Shown here piece by piece: positions 1-10,521 of a stretch of 64,000 nucleotides of DNA; position 1 is the first letter of the stretch; each line of letters begins with the position of its first letter. Made by a program: the position numbers and the translations under genes. The DNA lies in assembly GCA_030220185.1 (NCBI GenBank), contig JASPKZ010007247.1:577501-641500 (forward strand). Reading direction: 5' to 3'. Source of the DNA: Diploptera punctata (lineage: Eukaryota; Arthropoda; Insecta; Blattodea; Blaberidae). A model generated the notes under the pieces. It saw only the letters and a program-made list of their open reading frames with translations. It searched no databases and was not told the DNA's origin.

Positions 1-989
1 CCTAGCGATCTTTTGCCGCGGCAGTAGCGAAGTATGGCTTTTGGAATTCTATGAGACGGCATTCGTTGAAGACGGGCTTTCCAGTTGTTCTGGTAGTTTT
101 GTATATGGTGAAGAATGGGTTCTACATCCAACTCTTCCATAATTTCCTCATTTATTTTACGGTCCCATTTTGTGTAGCCTGCTGTACGGCGCATAAATCG
201 CATCTCATTTGCTGTTATTCGGCTTTCATCTCTTCTTCGTATTGTCCATGCTTCACTACCATATCTTAATACTGATCTTGCGAGAACCTTATAAAGCTGT
301 AATCTTGTGTTCTTCTGTACTAAAGATAGTTTCATTATACTGTTAATTATCCCCGTTGTTTTTGTAAAATTTGTGATTTTCTTTGATATATCAGTTTCAT
401 CTTGAAATGTTAAATTATAACCCAAATAATTAAATTCGGATACTCGTTCTAGAATTTCATCATCCAAAACAATTTTGCTAGGTATAGGGTATTTCCCACA
501 AAAGGCCATCACTTAAGTTTTCTTTGTATTGATTTCAATATTGTATCTTTTTGTAATTATATTAAAATTGTGTATATAATACTGTAAATCTGTTTCTGTT
601 GGAGCTAATAATACCAAATCATATGCAAAACGCAAAGAGTCTATTTTATGGTTTCTATTAATTTGGATAGAACCGTGTCTCATCTGTCGCCAATCTTGGA
701 GTATTCTATCCATGTATATGATAAAGAGCAAGGGCGAGAGGCCACATCCTTGTCTTACGTCCCTATTAATTTCGGTCCATCCTGTTTGTGTGTTATTAAT
801 TCGAACTGAAATCAAATTTGTTTTATAGATGTTGTATAAATTAAAAATATGCTGTTGTGGTAGATTGTTGTCAGCTAAAATTTCCAACAGTTTATTCCTA
901 TTGATTTTATCGAAGGCTTTTTTGAAGTCCACAAAAGCTAAATGTGTTTCTACATTGAATTCCCTGTGTTTTTCTATTAATAATTTCAT
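1..989 (-). mobile_element. LINE-A fragment: reverse transcriptase, broken
   Basis: Non-LTR retrotransposon of the arthropod endonuclease-reverse-transcriptase type. The minus strand reads THLAFVDFKKAFDKINRNKL, RQGCGLSPLLFIIYMD, then YLGYNL, YGSEAWTIR and NEMRFMRRTAGYTKWD toward position 1. The catalytic FADD box is FAYD (near 620), so the copy is dead. There is a stop near 512. The 3' end runs off the window. Confidence 0.85.
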
Positions 990-1230
990 GGATAAATAAC
1001 CATCACAGCAGGCTCCAATATTCTGTAAAAACCACTTCCCAACCTCACATCGTAATATATTATTTGCTCAAATGTCTCTTATTATAGGATTGAGATCGTT
1101 TTAAGTTAAATAAATCCACAACAACGTACTCTCAACAATACTTCTCTTTCGAAGGAAAACATACATTGAAAAACAATCTAGCACCCCCCAAAAGCGGAGC
1201 TCGGATTTAGAGATGGAATTAATTAAGATC
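990..1230. other. No feature recognised
   Basis: AT-rich unique-looking sequence between a LINE and the first of two tandem repeats. No coding pattern or repeat partner in the window was noticed. Confidence 0.5.
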
Positions 1231-1878
1231 ACTATTTAACTCATGCCAAAATAGGAGTCAATGACCAATCACGTTTCAATGAATTTTGTTTTACAATCAA
1301 TCACAGTCGTGTTTCAGTTCGCTATTTATCGAATTCGGTTTGCCAAAATAAAGAAAGCTCCTGCTTTTTAATATTCTGAACAGGTCAGAGCATTATTTTT
1401 CTGTGACTGATTCGCCAACAAATACGTTGAATGTAACAAATAATGAACTACACATTTGATAATAATGTGTTCAATAACTGTTTTTAATAACGATTTTACT
1501 GACTTGTTTCCTAAAAAATGAATTAATAACCTTTAATGTTGGTTATAATATACAGTTTGATGTGTATCGTTTTTTCTCCACTAAGGTGCATTCTTACAAT
1601 ATTGCGATCTTAGTGGGTTATCATTGATTATGATCCTATTTGGTAATAAATAATATGATCAAGTTGCAGTGAATAAACATAATCACACATTTCTGATTTG
1701 TTTTCAAACACCGCCGTTTACATTAAATGTATAATATTTTAAAATACCAGTAACTATATTTAAATTGTGATTTTTGAGTAAACAGCTTAATTTTATTCGT
1801 TAAATAGTTCTAACAAATGCCACTATTCATTCCCAAATCCTCTAGATAAATTGGAAATCACTCGTGGCATTACTTATG
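1231..1878 (+). repeat. 0.65-kb repeat R650, copy 1 of a head-to-tail pair
   Basis: Starts ACTATTTAACTCATGCC and ends with an imperfect hairpin (AATGCCA ... TGGCATT around TTTCCAA/TTGGAAA) followed by ACTTATG. Copy 2 begins at the next base. The ends are weakly inverted (CTCATGCC and GGCATTAC). It is non-coding. The class is unsettled: either a Helentron-like element or a MITE. Confidence 0.7.
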
Positions 1879-2584
1879 ACTATTTAACTCATGCCCCAAA
1901 TGGGAGTCAATGACCATCACATTTCAATTATTTTTTATTTACAACCAATCACAGTCGTGCTTCGCCTCGAATTTATCAACCGAAGTATATTATATTAAAG
2001 AAAGCTCCCCCTTTTTAACATTATGAATAGGTCATAGCATTATTTTGCAGTGACTGACTCTCTAAGAAATACGGCTACCAGATTGCATATACAGTGCATG
2101 AATGTCAGCAGACAGCGCATACAGGAGATAATATAAAAACATTTGTAGCAATTGATTATAGCACAAAAAAACACTGTTTACACTTTCTTAAACGAATTAT
2201 TTTCCATGAATTGACGTTGCAAAAAAAATATAATTGACATATTTACATCATAGGACATCAGAAATTAATTAATGCCTATAATGTTGGTTATAAATTTCTC
2301 CACTAGGGTGCATTCTTACAGTATTGTGATCATTTGGCAATAAATAATATGATCTGGTTGCAGTGATGAACAAAAGAAGCAAATGAAGCGTACCAATCGT
2401 TTCTCATTTGTTTTCAAACATCGCTGTTTACATTAAATATATACATATTTTAAAATAACTATAGTTAAATAATGATTTGAGAGTAAACAGCTTAATTTTA
2501 TTCGTTAAATGGTCCTAACAAATGCCAGTCTTGATTTCCAAATTCTCTAGATAAATTGGAAATCACTCGTGGCATTACTTATGA
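1879..2584 (+). repeat. 0.65-kb repeat R650, copy 2
   Basis: Same start, same 3' hairpin and same interior blocks (AGTCAATGACC, CAATCACAGTCGTG, GAAAGCTCC, TTTCAAACATCGC) as copy 1, with indels between them. It directly abuts copy 1. The third copy is inverted at 58981-59609. Confidence 0.7.
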
Positions 2585-2691
2585 TAAAGTAAGTCATAAA
2601 CTTATCGAACAAGGGACCACTATTTGTATAGTTGATTAAAGGAAAACATGAATTATCCTGATTTATTCCATTCTTCCAAATTAGTCCCGTC

Positions 2692-2891
2692 TCTATTCCA
2701 TAGTGTTCTTCCCTAGGGTAGGTCTTTCACTGCAATCACGGCATTTTCATGCTATGCTTAGCAGCTTTATTAGGGAATTATAGGTGTGGTAGCTTCCTGT
2801 TGCTTTCCACACCGGCGAAGAATGACGATGATGGATGACGATTCCAGATGATTTTCGGAGATCTTTCGGGCCTTAAATCTATCTGACATTT
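2692..2891 (-). repeat. SINE-2 (tRNA-derived), 3' part, split by a Penelope-like insert
   Basis: The 3' half of a SINE-2 in antisense: GCAATCA-GCATTTTCATGC, CTAGGGAA-type block, TGCTTTCCACACCGG, CGGGCCTTAA. The 5' half continues at 3458-3545 after an insertion flanked by a 12-bp duplication. Confidence 0.75.
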
Positions 2892-3457
2892 AATCAACAC
2901 TTTTGAAATTCATATTAAAGCACCGTTGAGGTTATGTAATAAGATGTTAATTATATAATTTTTACCTGGTAAGTCAGTCGTCCTCGACTAAATTATTAAA
3001 CTTCTTCAAGTTATTCTAATATGGAGGCCTTTCGAAAACAATGTTTCATCATCTGCGTTTTAACTGGAACTGATGGTGTTATATAGGTTTATAACGGATT
3101 TATTAATAATGAAGAAAAATCAAGTTTTGCCAAACATATACTAAAAACAGGTCATCAATTTAAAAAAAAATTAAAAGCTCTATGTCAATACTACACAGAG
3201 AATACAATAACAACAGAATCAGCATCCTTGAAGACATAGAGATTCTAAAAGAAGCAAGGAATAGAGACCTACTCAACGAGAACATAACCGCAGACATAAA
3301 TCCGTTATACAACCTATATAACACCACTTGATTCCAGTTAAAAGCAGAAGATGAAACATTGTTTTCGAAAGGCCTCCATATATAATAACTTGAAGAAGTT
3401 CAATAATTTAATTGAAGACGACTGACTTACCAGGTAAAAATTATATAATTAACATCT
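2892..3457 (+). mobile_element. Penelope-like element remnant with inverted terminal repeats
   Basis: Flanked by the 12-bp duplication TATCTGACATTT (2880-2891 and 3458-3469). Two arms of about 160 bp (2941-3103 and 3298-3458) are inverted copies of one another. The core between them reads FAKHILKTGHQF and, in another frame, SILHREYN then ISILEDIEILKEARNRDLLN, which resembles the C-terminal tail after the GIY-YIG domain of Penelope-like retroelements. Inverted terminal repeats are known for that group. The copy is too short to be active. Confidence 0.72.
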
Positions 3458-3545
3458 TATCTGACATTTGTCTCACCCAAAAAGCTTGTCCCGACCGGGA
3501 ATTGAATCCGCTACTTTGAGAGAACAGCGGTGGACTAAGTGTTAA
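3458..3545 (-). repeat. SINE-2, 5' tRNA-like part of the split copy
   Basis: Antisense B-box region CCCGACCGGGAATTGAATCC and the start CAGCGGTGGAC. It continues the fragment at 2692-2891. Confidence 0.75.
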
Positions 3546-3904
3546 TTGAACAGCCCTTGAAACATGCTCGCTTTCCTTATAGCAGCGACAAGCGCCTTGC
3601 AAGGTTAGAGAATCTAAAACGTGGTTCGTAGTTAAATGAGTACCTTGACATTAAAATAAATTGCTGTTGGCAAAACTGTCACGTTCATTATTACATCACA
3701 CTTGACACTATCCAAACCACTCGTGCACAATAACATCAAACCAAACATTTTTGTTTTGACTGACGCGAGAAATTTATTTATTTCATACTATTACATGGGC
3801 CTATATTTAGTTTATTTATTTTACCTGATGGAGTTAAGACCGTAAGGTCTTCTCTTCCACTTAACCTAAGTTAAATTAAACATATAATAACAATTATGAA
3901 TTAT

Positions 3905-4920
3905 GTATACGATCAATGTTGATCAATAAAACTAAATATATGGTCACACATAGAAATACATTATATAATGGAAATGGACAGCTAATGACAAATGAGGGAA
4001 AATTTGAGGAAGTGGCTGAATTCAAATACCTACGAACAATAATAATCACTAACAGGAATGAGATGCACAAGGAAATTAAACATAGGCTCAATTCTGGAAA
4101 TGCGTGCTATTATGCATTACAGAAACTCTTAACTTCCCAACTCCTTTCAAAAAACGTTAAACTGAAAATACGAGTATATAAAACTATTATTCTACCAGTT
4201 ATATTATATGGGTGCGAAACATGGAGTCTTACTTTAAGAGAGGAAAGGAGATTACAAGTATTTGAGAATAAAGTACTTAGGAAAATTTTTGGACCAAAGA
4301 GAGATGAACAGGCAGGTGAATGGAGAAGACTTACATAACAATGAAGTACATGGTCTTTATAGGAAGCCAGATATAATGAGAACAGTTAAATCTCGTAGAA
4401 TGCGAAGGGCAGGACATGTGGCACGATGGGGAATGAAAGACGTGCATGGAAGTTTCTTGTAAGAAAACCAGAAGGAAAACGCCTAGTTGGTAGACCAATA
4501 ATGAGGTGGGAGAATACCATTAATAAAGTACTTAGGAAAATTTTTGGACCAAAGAGAGATGAACAGGCAGGTGAATGGAGAAGACTTACATAACAATGAA
4601 GTACATGGTCTTTATAGGAAGCCAGATATAATGAGAACAGTTAAATCTCGTAGAATGCGAAGGGCAGGACATGTGGCACGATGGGGAATGAAAGACGTGC
4701 ATGGAAGTTTCTTGTAAGAAAACCAGAAGGAAAACGCCTAGTTGGTAGACCAATAATGAGGTGGGAGAATACCATTAACTATGATTTGAGGGAAGTAGAT
4801 TATACAGGGAGTGATTGGAAGACATTGGCTTAGGATAGGGATGTATGGAGAGCTTATGTCCGCGCGGCCATGAACCTACGGGTTCGATAGTGCCATTGAG
4901 TTAGTTAGTTGATTAATAAT
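3905..4920 (+). mobile_element. LINE-B 3' part with internal tandem duplication
   Basis: Endonuclease-RT type LINE, C-terminal region: KTKYMVTHRNTLYNGNGQL, EFKYLRTII, ILPVILYGCETWSL, ENKVLRKIFGPKRDEQ, RRAGHVAR, GRPIMRWENTINYDLREVDY, VRAAMNLRVR. Stops and frameshifts show it is dead. It ends in a short GTTAGTTAGTTGATT-like tail. Confidence 0.88.
4267..4776 (+). repeat. Perfect 255-bp tandem duplication inside LINE-B
   Basis: 4267-4521 and 4522-4776 appear identical base for base by eye. 255 is a multiple of three. Either a very recent duplication or an assembly artefact. Confidence 0.9.
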
Positions 4921-5399
4921 ACATAATAGGCATAGGCTACACAATATAGAGTTGACAAGCAAAAAAAAAAACTATAATTTGATCAAGTAATTTGCTTGGT
5001 AAAGAAAGTGCAAATATTAAAAAATAAAAAAAAGTAAACATGAAACACGGTTATATATTGTCTAAGGAAATATTTACTGAGTTTTTTAACTGTTTTTTGA
5101 GTCGGCAGTGCTTAATATACGAAGGGAGGGAATTCCAGAGTCGAGTGGCTGAAACAAGGAAGGGTGATGAATAGTGAGATATTCATGTACAGTAACAGAT
5201 GGAGTTAAATTTTCTCTCGATCGTGTGTTTAAGTTATGTTGGGAAGATAGTGAATGGAAGCGAGTCGAAATATAAAGGGTGATAAGGTGCACAATGTATT
5301 ATATTAAGAAGCAGAGACAGTGTATCTTTCGCCTGTGTTCCAATCGGAGCTAAGACAACATTTCAAATACTGGAGTTATGTGATCTGATTTACTTATCG

Positions 5400-5705
5400 T
5401 GTATAGGGAGTACTCCATAAGTAGTTGGTTAAGGCAATACGCTACAAACCGGAATGTTGTGGGTTCGAGTCCCGGTGGGGTCAGAATTTTTAAACTGACC
5501 GAAACCTCCTGGCGGCACCATGACCCTGGGGTCGACTCACCTCTAACGGAAATGAGTACCAGATACTTGTTCTGGAGGGTAAAGGCGGCCGTAACGCAGG
5601 GTTGACAACCCGGATGACATCAAGTGTCGATTCCCTAGAAAAAGTGGGATCCTTAACTTCCTACTACCCGGGCTTCCTATAGCCTGTAATAGAATTACTT
5701 TACCT
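5400..5705 (+). repeat. SINE-1 (tRNA-derived), diverged
   Basis: tRNA-like head with A-box GTTGGTTAAGGCA and B-box GGGTTCGAGTCCCGG, then the family body TTTTTAAACTGACC, CTAACGGAAATGAGTACCAG and AAAGGCGGCCGT. Clearly diverged from the younger copies at 14541 and 17143. Confidence 0.85.
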
Positions 5706-5822
5706 TTAATGGCAAGTATATAATTTCAGTATTTTACGGTTTTATTAAATTCCCTAGAAATGGAACATCACAATACCATGTACTGTAAAATTCATAAGAC
5801 GGACGCAAAACCAACGTATGGA

Positions 5823-6010
5823 TAAATCATGACAAACTTTTTTTTGTCCAATGCCACCAGGTTGTCTTTTATCACTTTTCTGGCTTTCTCCTCTGGCATT
5901 GACGGAATTATAATCCATTTCTTAGGTTGGGGCACCTGGAAGGCGGAGTTACGTTACCCCGATCATATAATGGGTGATAAATGATAATGAAGCGCCAGGA
6001 GAGTTCTTAA
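5823..6010 (-). repeat. Unclassified short repeat, shared with 15640-15840
   Basis: Contains GGCACCTGGAAGGCGG and GTTACGTTACCCCGAT, the reverse complement of blocks at 15715-15755. Probably a SINE tail family; unnamed. Confidence 0.5.
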
Positions 6011-6019
6011 CCTAAAAAT

Positions 6020-6272
6020 CATCTTCAACAACAAGGATTTAGCCCAATGGCCTGTTCCGATCTCATTTTAGGTCGAATTGGTCCTTCCATCTCTTCAATG
6101 GTCTTCCCAACAATCTTCTCCTTAAACGTGACCTAAATTCCAGTCCGTGGGCAACCACAGGAATAATTCCATTTAAGGAAAAATTCCTATGGTCTGATTG
6201 GGAATCGAACCCGGGACCTCATGAATAAGTAGTCAGTAACGCTGACCACTAGCCCAAAAGGCTGATCGTTTT
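6020..6272 (-). repeat. tRNA-derived SINE (another family)
   Basis: Antisense tRNA-like head at 6200-6272 (GGGAATCGAACCCGGGACCT is the B-box side; CTGACCACTAGCCC the A-box side) with body toward 6120. 6020-6120 resembles a LINE C-terminal tail in antisense. Confidence 0.65.
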
Positions 6273-6570
6273 AACTAGCAACGTTAAAAGTAAAGGAAAA
6301 AGGGTTCTCAACTGAAATTATAAAGTAAGTTCAAATCATCAATCCATATTTCATTATAAGGCTACCGGTAAGTAACAGTTTGTTTTCTCGTACAAAAAAT
6401 AAAAATAAAAATTAAAATTAACAGTAATGATTCAATTTGGATTTAATTTCGTTAATTGTCAATAGTGATTAAGTATGTCTTAATTTATTTCATTGTTACA
6501 AGTAATATTAGAAATGCCTGACTACACATTAATAACTTATTAGTTTACTCAATTGTTTACATTTCACTCT
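6273..6570. other. No feature recognised
   Basis: AT-rich sequence without coding or repeat signal that I could see. Confidence 0.45.
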
Positions 6571-6574
6571 CCTT

Positions 6575-7180
6575 CTTCTTAATTAGCGCAATAGCCCAGG
6601 TGGGCTCTCGCTTTCACTATGGCTCTCTTCCATTCATCCCTGTCCCTCGACAGCGTCTCCAATTTCCCATTTTTTGTCCTCTGCAGATCCCGCCACACAC
6701 AGTCCCACCATATTAATCTCGGTCGACCCCGTGATCTTTTTCCGTCTGGATATCTATCAAAAATGTATTTAACTTCCTATTAACCTTCATTCGATCCCCA
6801 TGCCCCAGCCATCTCAACCTTAATAGCTTTATATATGTTGTTATGTCTGCTTCTTTATTTCTTTATACAGTTCACTGTTATAACTGATTCTCCTCATATT
6901 TCAACATTTGATTGCACCAAAAATTCTCCTCAGAATATTTCTATCAAACCTGGCTATAATCACAGATATTATTTTTTAATGTCCACATGTTAGAATTGGT
7001 CTAATTAAACCTTTGTGAATACTTATTTTCTTCTTCTTCTTAAACATAATTTGTAGGATTTTCATCCTGTTTTATTTCCAAAATCACTCCACGGAGGAAG
7101 ACGTATTGGATGTGCATTCGCTGTCTATCCATCTCTTGGTCTTCCTCTTGTTCTTCTCCCGTCCATTGGTATATACTTAT
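6575..7180 (-). mobile_element. LINE C-terminal remnants (two pieces)
   Basis: The minus strand of 6575-7010 reads GRPRLIWWDCVWRDLQ, then LRRIFGAIK and ISYNSELYKEI with stops. 7030-7180 reads NGREKNKRKTKRWID, the end of a different LINE copy. Both are heavily decayed. Confidence 0.65.
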
Positions 7181-7540
7181 TTTAATTACACATATATATT
7201 GTATGCAGATACATTAATGCCATTCGTTTTTTATCTTGAAATACTTCATCATCACATAAGGACCAGTTTATTCTGATATGAATTTAAATATTCCTTTTTT
7301 AAATGATGGTTGAATATTTTTGCATTGAGATAATTAAAATCGACATAATATTTATTTAAATAACCATTCAATGCCAACACTGTATTTTTATAAATCACTT
7401 CTAGTTATTACATTTTATGCTTCCTTCAACTACTACGTTCATTTCGCGACTTATTATTTTCATCCATGTAATTCAATTTATTGTCTTTCCTTGTTTACTG
7501 ATGTATTTTTAAATTAAATTTGCTATGATAAATTGATTTA
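7181..7540. other. No feature recognised
   Basis: AT-rich, no convincing reading frame or repeat. Confidence 0.45.
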
Positions 7541-7544
7541 TATA

Positions 7545-7935
7545 AAGTTATGGCTGTGCCGGTCATATCCTATGGAAGTAAAATGTTGACAAAAAAAACA
7601 ACAAAGTAAGATGCAGGCTTCAGAAATGAAATTCTTGAGAGGAGTTAAAGGATGTACAAAATTGGATCACATGAAAATGAAGAAATTCGAGAAGAATAAA
7701 AAATTTAAAATTTTTATGAGAGAGTAAACATTATATACAACAGTGTAAAGAACATCTACAAAGAATACCAACTAGAAGACTGACTAAACAAACATTGAAA
7801 TATAAAGTTTGTGGAAACAGATCAGTGGGTAGGCCTAAAAGAATGAGACTGGAAAGTACTTGAATATGGAACAGACAATCCAATGTCTATACCTTGAAGT
7901 AAAGAAGAAGAAGAAGAAGAAGAAGAAGAAAAAGA
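7545..7935 (+). mobile_element. LINE-A C-terminal remnant
   Basis: Reads MAVPVISYGSKMLTKKT, then ASEMKFLRGVKGCTKLDH, CGNRSVGRPKRMRLE. It matches the layout of the better copy at 23173-23820. It ends in a (GAA)n tail and contains frameshifts. Confidence 0.75.
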
Positions 7936-8049
7936 TGATAATGATTAAGTGATATGTTAACGAAATATAGTAGCTTTTTTAATATTGAATAGGCCTATAT
8001 TAAATGAAAATAGTGAAATAAAGATAGACATTCTTCCTTATGGATGATT

Positions 8050-8400
8050 ATTGCGAACTCTTCACGAAAATGGAGCTTCAATATTTTTTGTATGGATTTA
8101 CCTCGATTTCCCAATTATTTATCATCCCGTTTCCAGTATCTATCCTCAAACCATAACTTAAACACAAGATCACAACTTAGTCTCTTACTTAATATACCGC
8201 AACATAGGACATCACATCACTCCATGTCATATACCATCTTCACTTCTCGGAACTGGAATTCCCTACCACAAGAAATAAGGGGCTGCCGGACATTGACATC
8301 TTTTAAAAGAAAAATGTATGTTTGCTCTAAACTCGACTTCATTATTATCCAGTGTAAGGTATATATATTAATTGGTGTTTCCCGTATAATGTATCATATT

Positions 8401-8489
<89 letters not shown>

Positions 8490-8676
8490 CGTATCATTAT
8501 TGTTATTACCCTATAAAATATTGTTTGTACATGACATTTACATTGCTACATTTATTGTATCTTTAACTGTTTATAATTAGTATAGTGTATATCTATATTT
8601 GTCAAATATTTATTTGTATTTGTGCTGGTTGGGTGGAAGAGAGGGCCTTATGGCCTTAACTCTGCCAGAATAAATA

Positions 8677-8690
<14 letters not shown>
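8050..8690 (+). mobile_element. LINE-C C-terminal end and 3' UTR
   Basis: Reads SRFQYLSSNHNLNTRSQLS, then FTSRNWNSLPQEIRGCRTLT and SFKRKM, the usual C terminus of jockey-like non-LTR elements. The 3' UTR has GAGAGGGCCTTATGGCCTTA and ends AATAAATAAAG followed by (TTA)n. A palindromic microsatellite sits inside. Confidence 0.75.
8405..8490. repeat. Palindromic (ATA)n-(TTA)n microsatellite
   Basis: About 15 ATA units run directly into about 12 ATT units, forming a near-perfect self-complementary tract. The long Ile run it would encode is not a protein. Confidence 0.95.
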
Positions 8691-8730
<40 letters not shown>

Positions 8731-8731
8731 C
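8681..8731. repeat. (TTA)n microsatellite at LINE-C 3' end
   Basis: Uninterrupted TTA units directly after the AATAAAG end of the LINE-C copy. Confidence 0.95.
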
Positions 8732-8805
8732 TTCATATTGGTCGGGGGATATATTAAAAATCATTTAAATTCTTAGATATCTACAATCCGTAGGAGCTTT
8801 CATTA

Positions 8806-8900
8806 CAGTGGCGCAGTGGTAGCGCGCTACATAAGCCTACAACGTTAGATGTCTCGGGTTCAAATCCCGGCTCCAGGCGTTTATTTTTTATGCCGTATAT
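8806..8900 (+). repeat. tRNA-derived SINE head (third family)
   Basis: GTGGCGCAGTGGTAGCGCG (A-box side) and GGGTTCAAATCCCGGC (B-box side), then CAGGCGTTTATTTTT and (TA)n. A shorter relative lies at 31069-31187. Confidence 0.75.
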
Positions 8901-9332
8901 ATATATATAATTAAAATTGTACTAGTTTATACGTATAGTGGACCTAATGGGCTAATACCGATAACTTAAATAAGGTCTATTAACAACAATAATAATAACA
9001 ATAATACTAATAAAGAACTAAAATAATTATTATAATCATCATTTTATAAACACCCAAGAATTATAAAATTACTAAGTAAGAATATTACAACTATTGGTTA
9101 ATAAGGTAGAATATTTCCACTTTACATGGGATGTTTTTATAGTTGTTGAATAATGCTGGTATGTTTTGAATACAAAATTAAATTTAACAGGTTAGAAAGT
9201 TACTAAATGTAACAAATGAACCAAGAATTGACGAAAAAAGTCGATGTAACTTCATAGTGGCAATAATTACTTGTAAGCTAGGTACATGTAGCTCGTGCAT
9301 GTGTGAGAAACTGTATGTGTTGTATGTTGCAG

Positions 9333-9439
9333 CAATTCACGGCGCATGTCCTGCTCAGACTGAGATGGAGAGATCCACGTCTAGAATATAAGAAATTCGC
9401 CCCCAGCGTGCCTGTGTTAGTCCGCGAAGGAGCACCCAG
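9333..9439 (+). CDS. Channel exon A: loop D segment
   Basis: Flanked by a TTGCAG acceptor and a GTTAGT donor. Reads in one frame as QFTAHVLLRLRWRDPRLEYK and onward, ending in REGAP plus two bases (phase 2). The WRDPRL motif is the loop D signature of Cys-loop receptors. It starts in phase 0, so an upstream exon must supply the N terminus; none was recognised between 1 and 9332. Confidence 0.88.
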
Positions 9440-10334
9440 GTTAGTACTCGTATATCATTAATAAGGTTAGGGGTTTTAATCCCAAATGTTTATCTAAATA
9501 TTTCTCGCCCTTAATACATTTTATCTTCGAGAGACTTGTTTGTGGATGACGTCACATGACACCGACTTCAGATACAGTCATCATCATCATCATCATCATC
9601 ATCATCCGGTATCATGGCAGCTGCCGCCGTCTTCCGGAAACCAAACGCCATTCCTCTCTATCCATCCATTGATCTTCCTCCATTCATAGCTGCTTGTACC
9701 CCTTCCATCCAAGTTTTCTTCGGTCTTCCTCTCTTCCTCCTTTCCATTGGGATCCATTCCATAACAATTTTTGGCAATCTTTGCTCTGGCATTCGTTTGA
9801 CATGACCATACCACTGCAATCTTTTCTTTTCTATGATGTCTATGATGTCCGGCTCCTCTTGTACACCCACAATTTCCCTTATTCAGATACAGTATATATA
9901 TATATATATATATATAGTTTGAGCTTGTTGTTTTTCTTGTTAGTAGTGTTTTTACTTTGATGTGATCACACTGATGATGATCTTTTCAAGGACGAAACAT
10001 GTGTCGGAATCAATTTGGGCATGTTTCTTGTCTTGTTTTATAATGTTTACTGCTATATGTGGTTTTAATTGGACATATTTGCATCCCAGATTGATTGCTG
10101 ACTCTTTTAGCGGAATTATTACTAAGGTGAATTGTTTCACTTTATTTATAAATACAAGTGTTTAAAAATGAATTTATGAGCTAAAATAGTACAAGAGCCC
10201 TCAAAACTAAGTAGTGCATCAAAGTTCACATAGAAAAATAAAATGATCCTTATTGGAACAATGCACAGTAATAAGTACGGATAAAACAATAGAATAAAAG
10301 TAACAATAATACGGCCTAGGTTAGCTTGTTTTAC

Positions 10335-10400
<66 letters not shown>

Positions 10401-10488
10401 TATCATCATTATCATTATTATTATCATTATTATTATCATCATTATTATCAACATCATTATCATCATCATTATTATCATTATCATCATT

Positions 10489-10521
<33 letters not shown>

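Larger units (their letters stand above)
3795..5330 (-). mobile_element. LINE-C remnant split by a nested LINE-B
   Basis: Antisense pieces at both sides: about 5085-5330 encodes the C-terminal LSSQHNLNTRS block, and 3800-3880 is the 3' UTR with GGAGTTAAGACC...GGTCTTCTCTTCCA. The same two blocks occur together in LINE-C at 8050-8690. LINE-B (3905-4920, opposite strand) lies between them. Confidence 0.65.
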
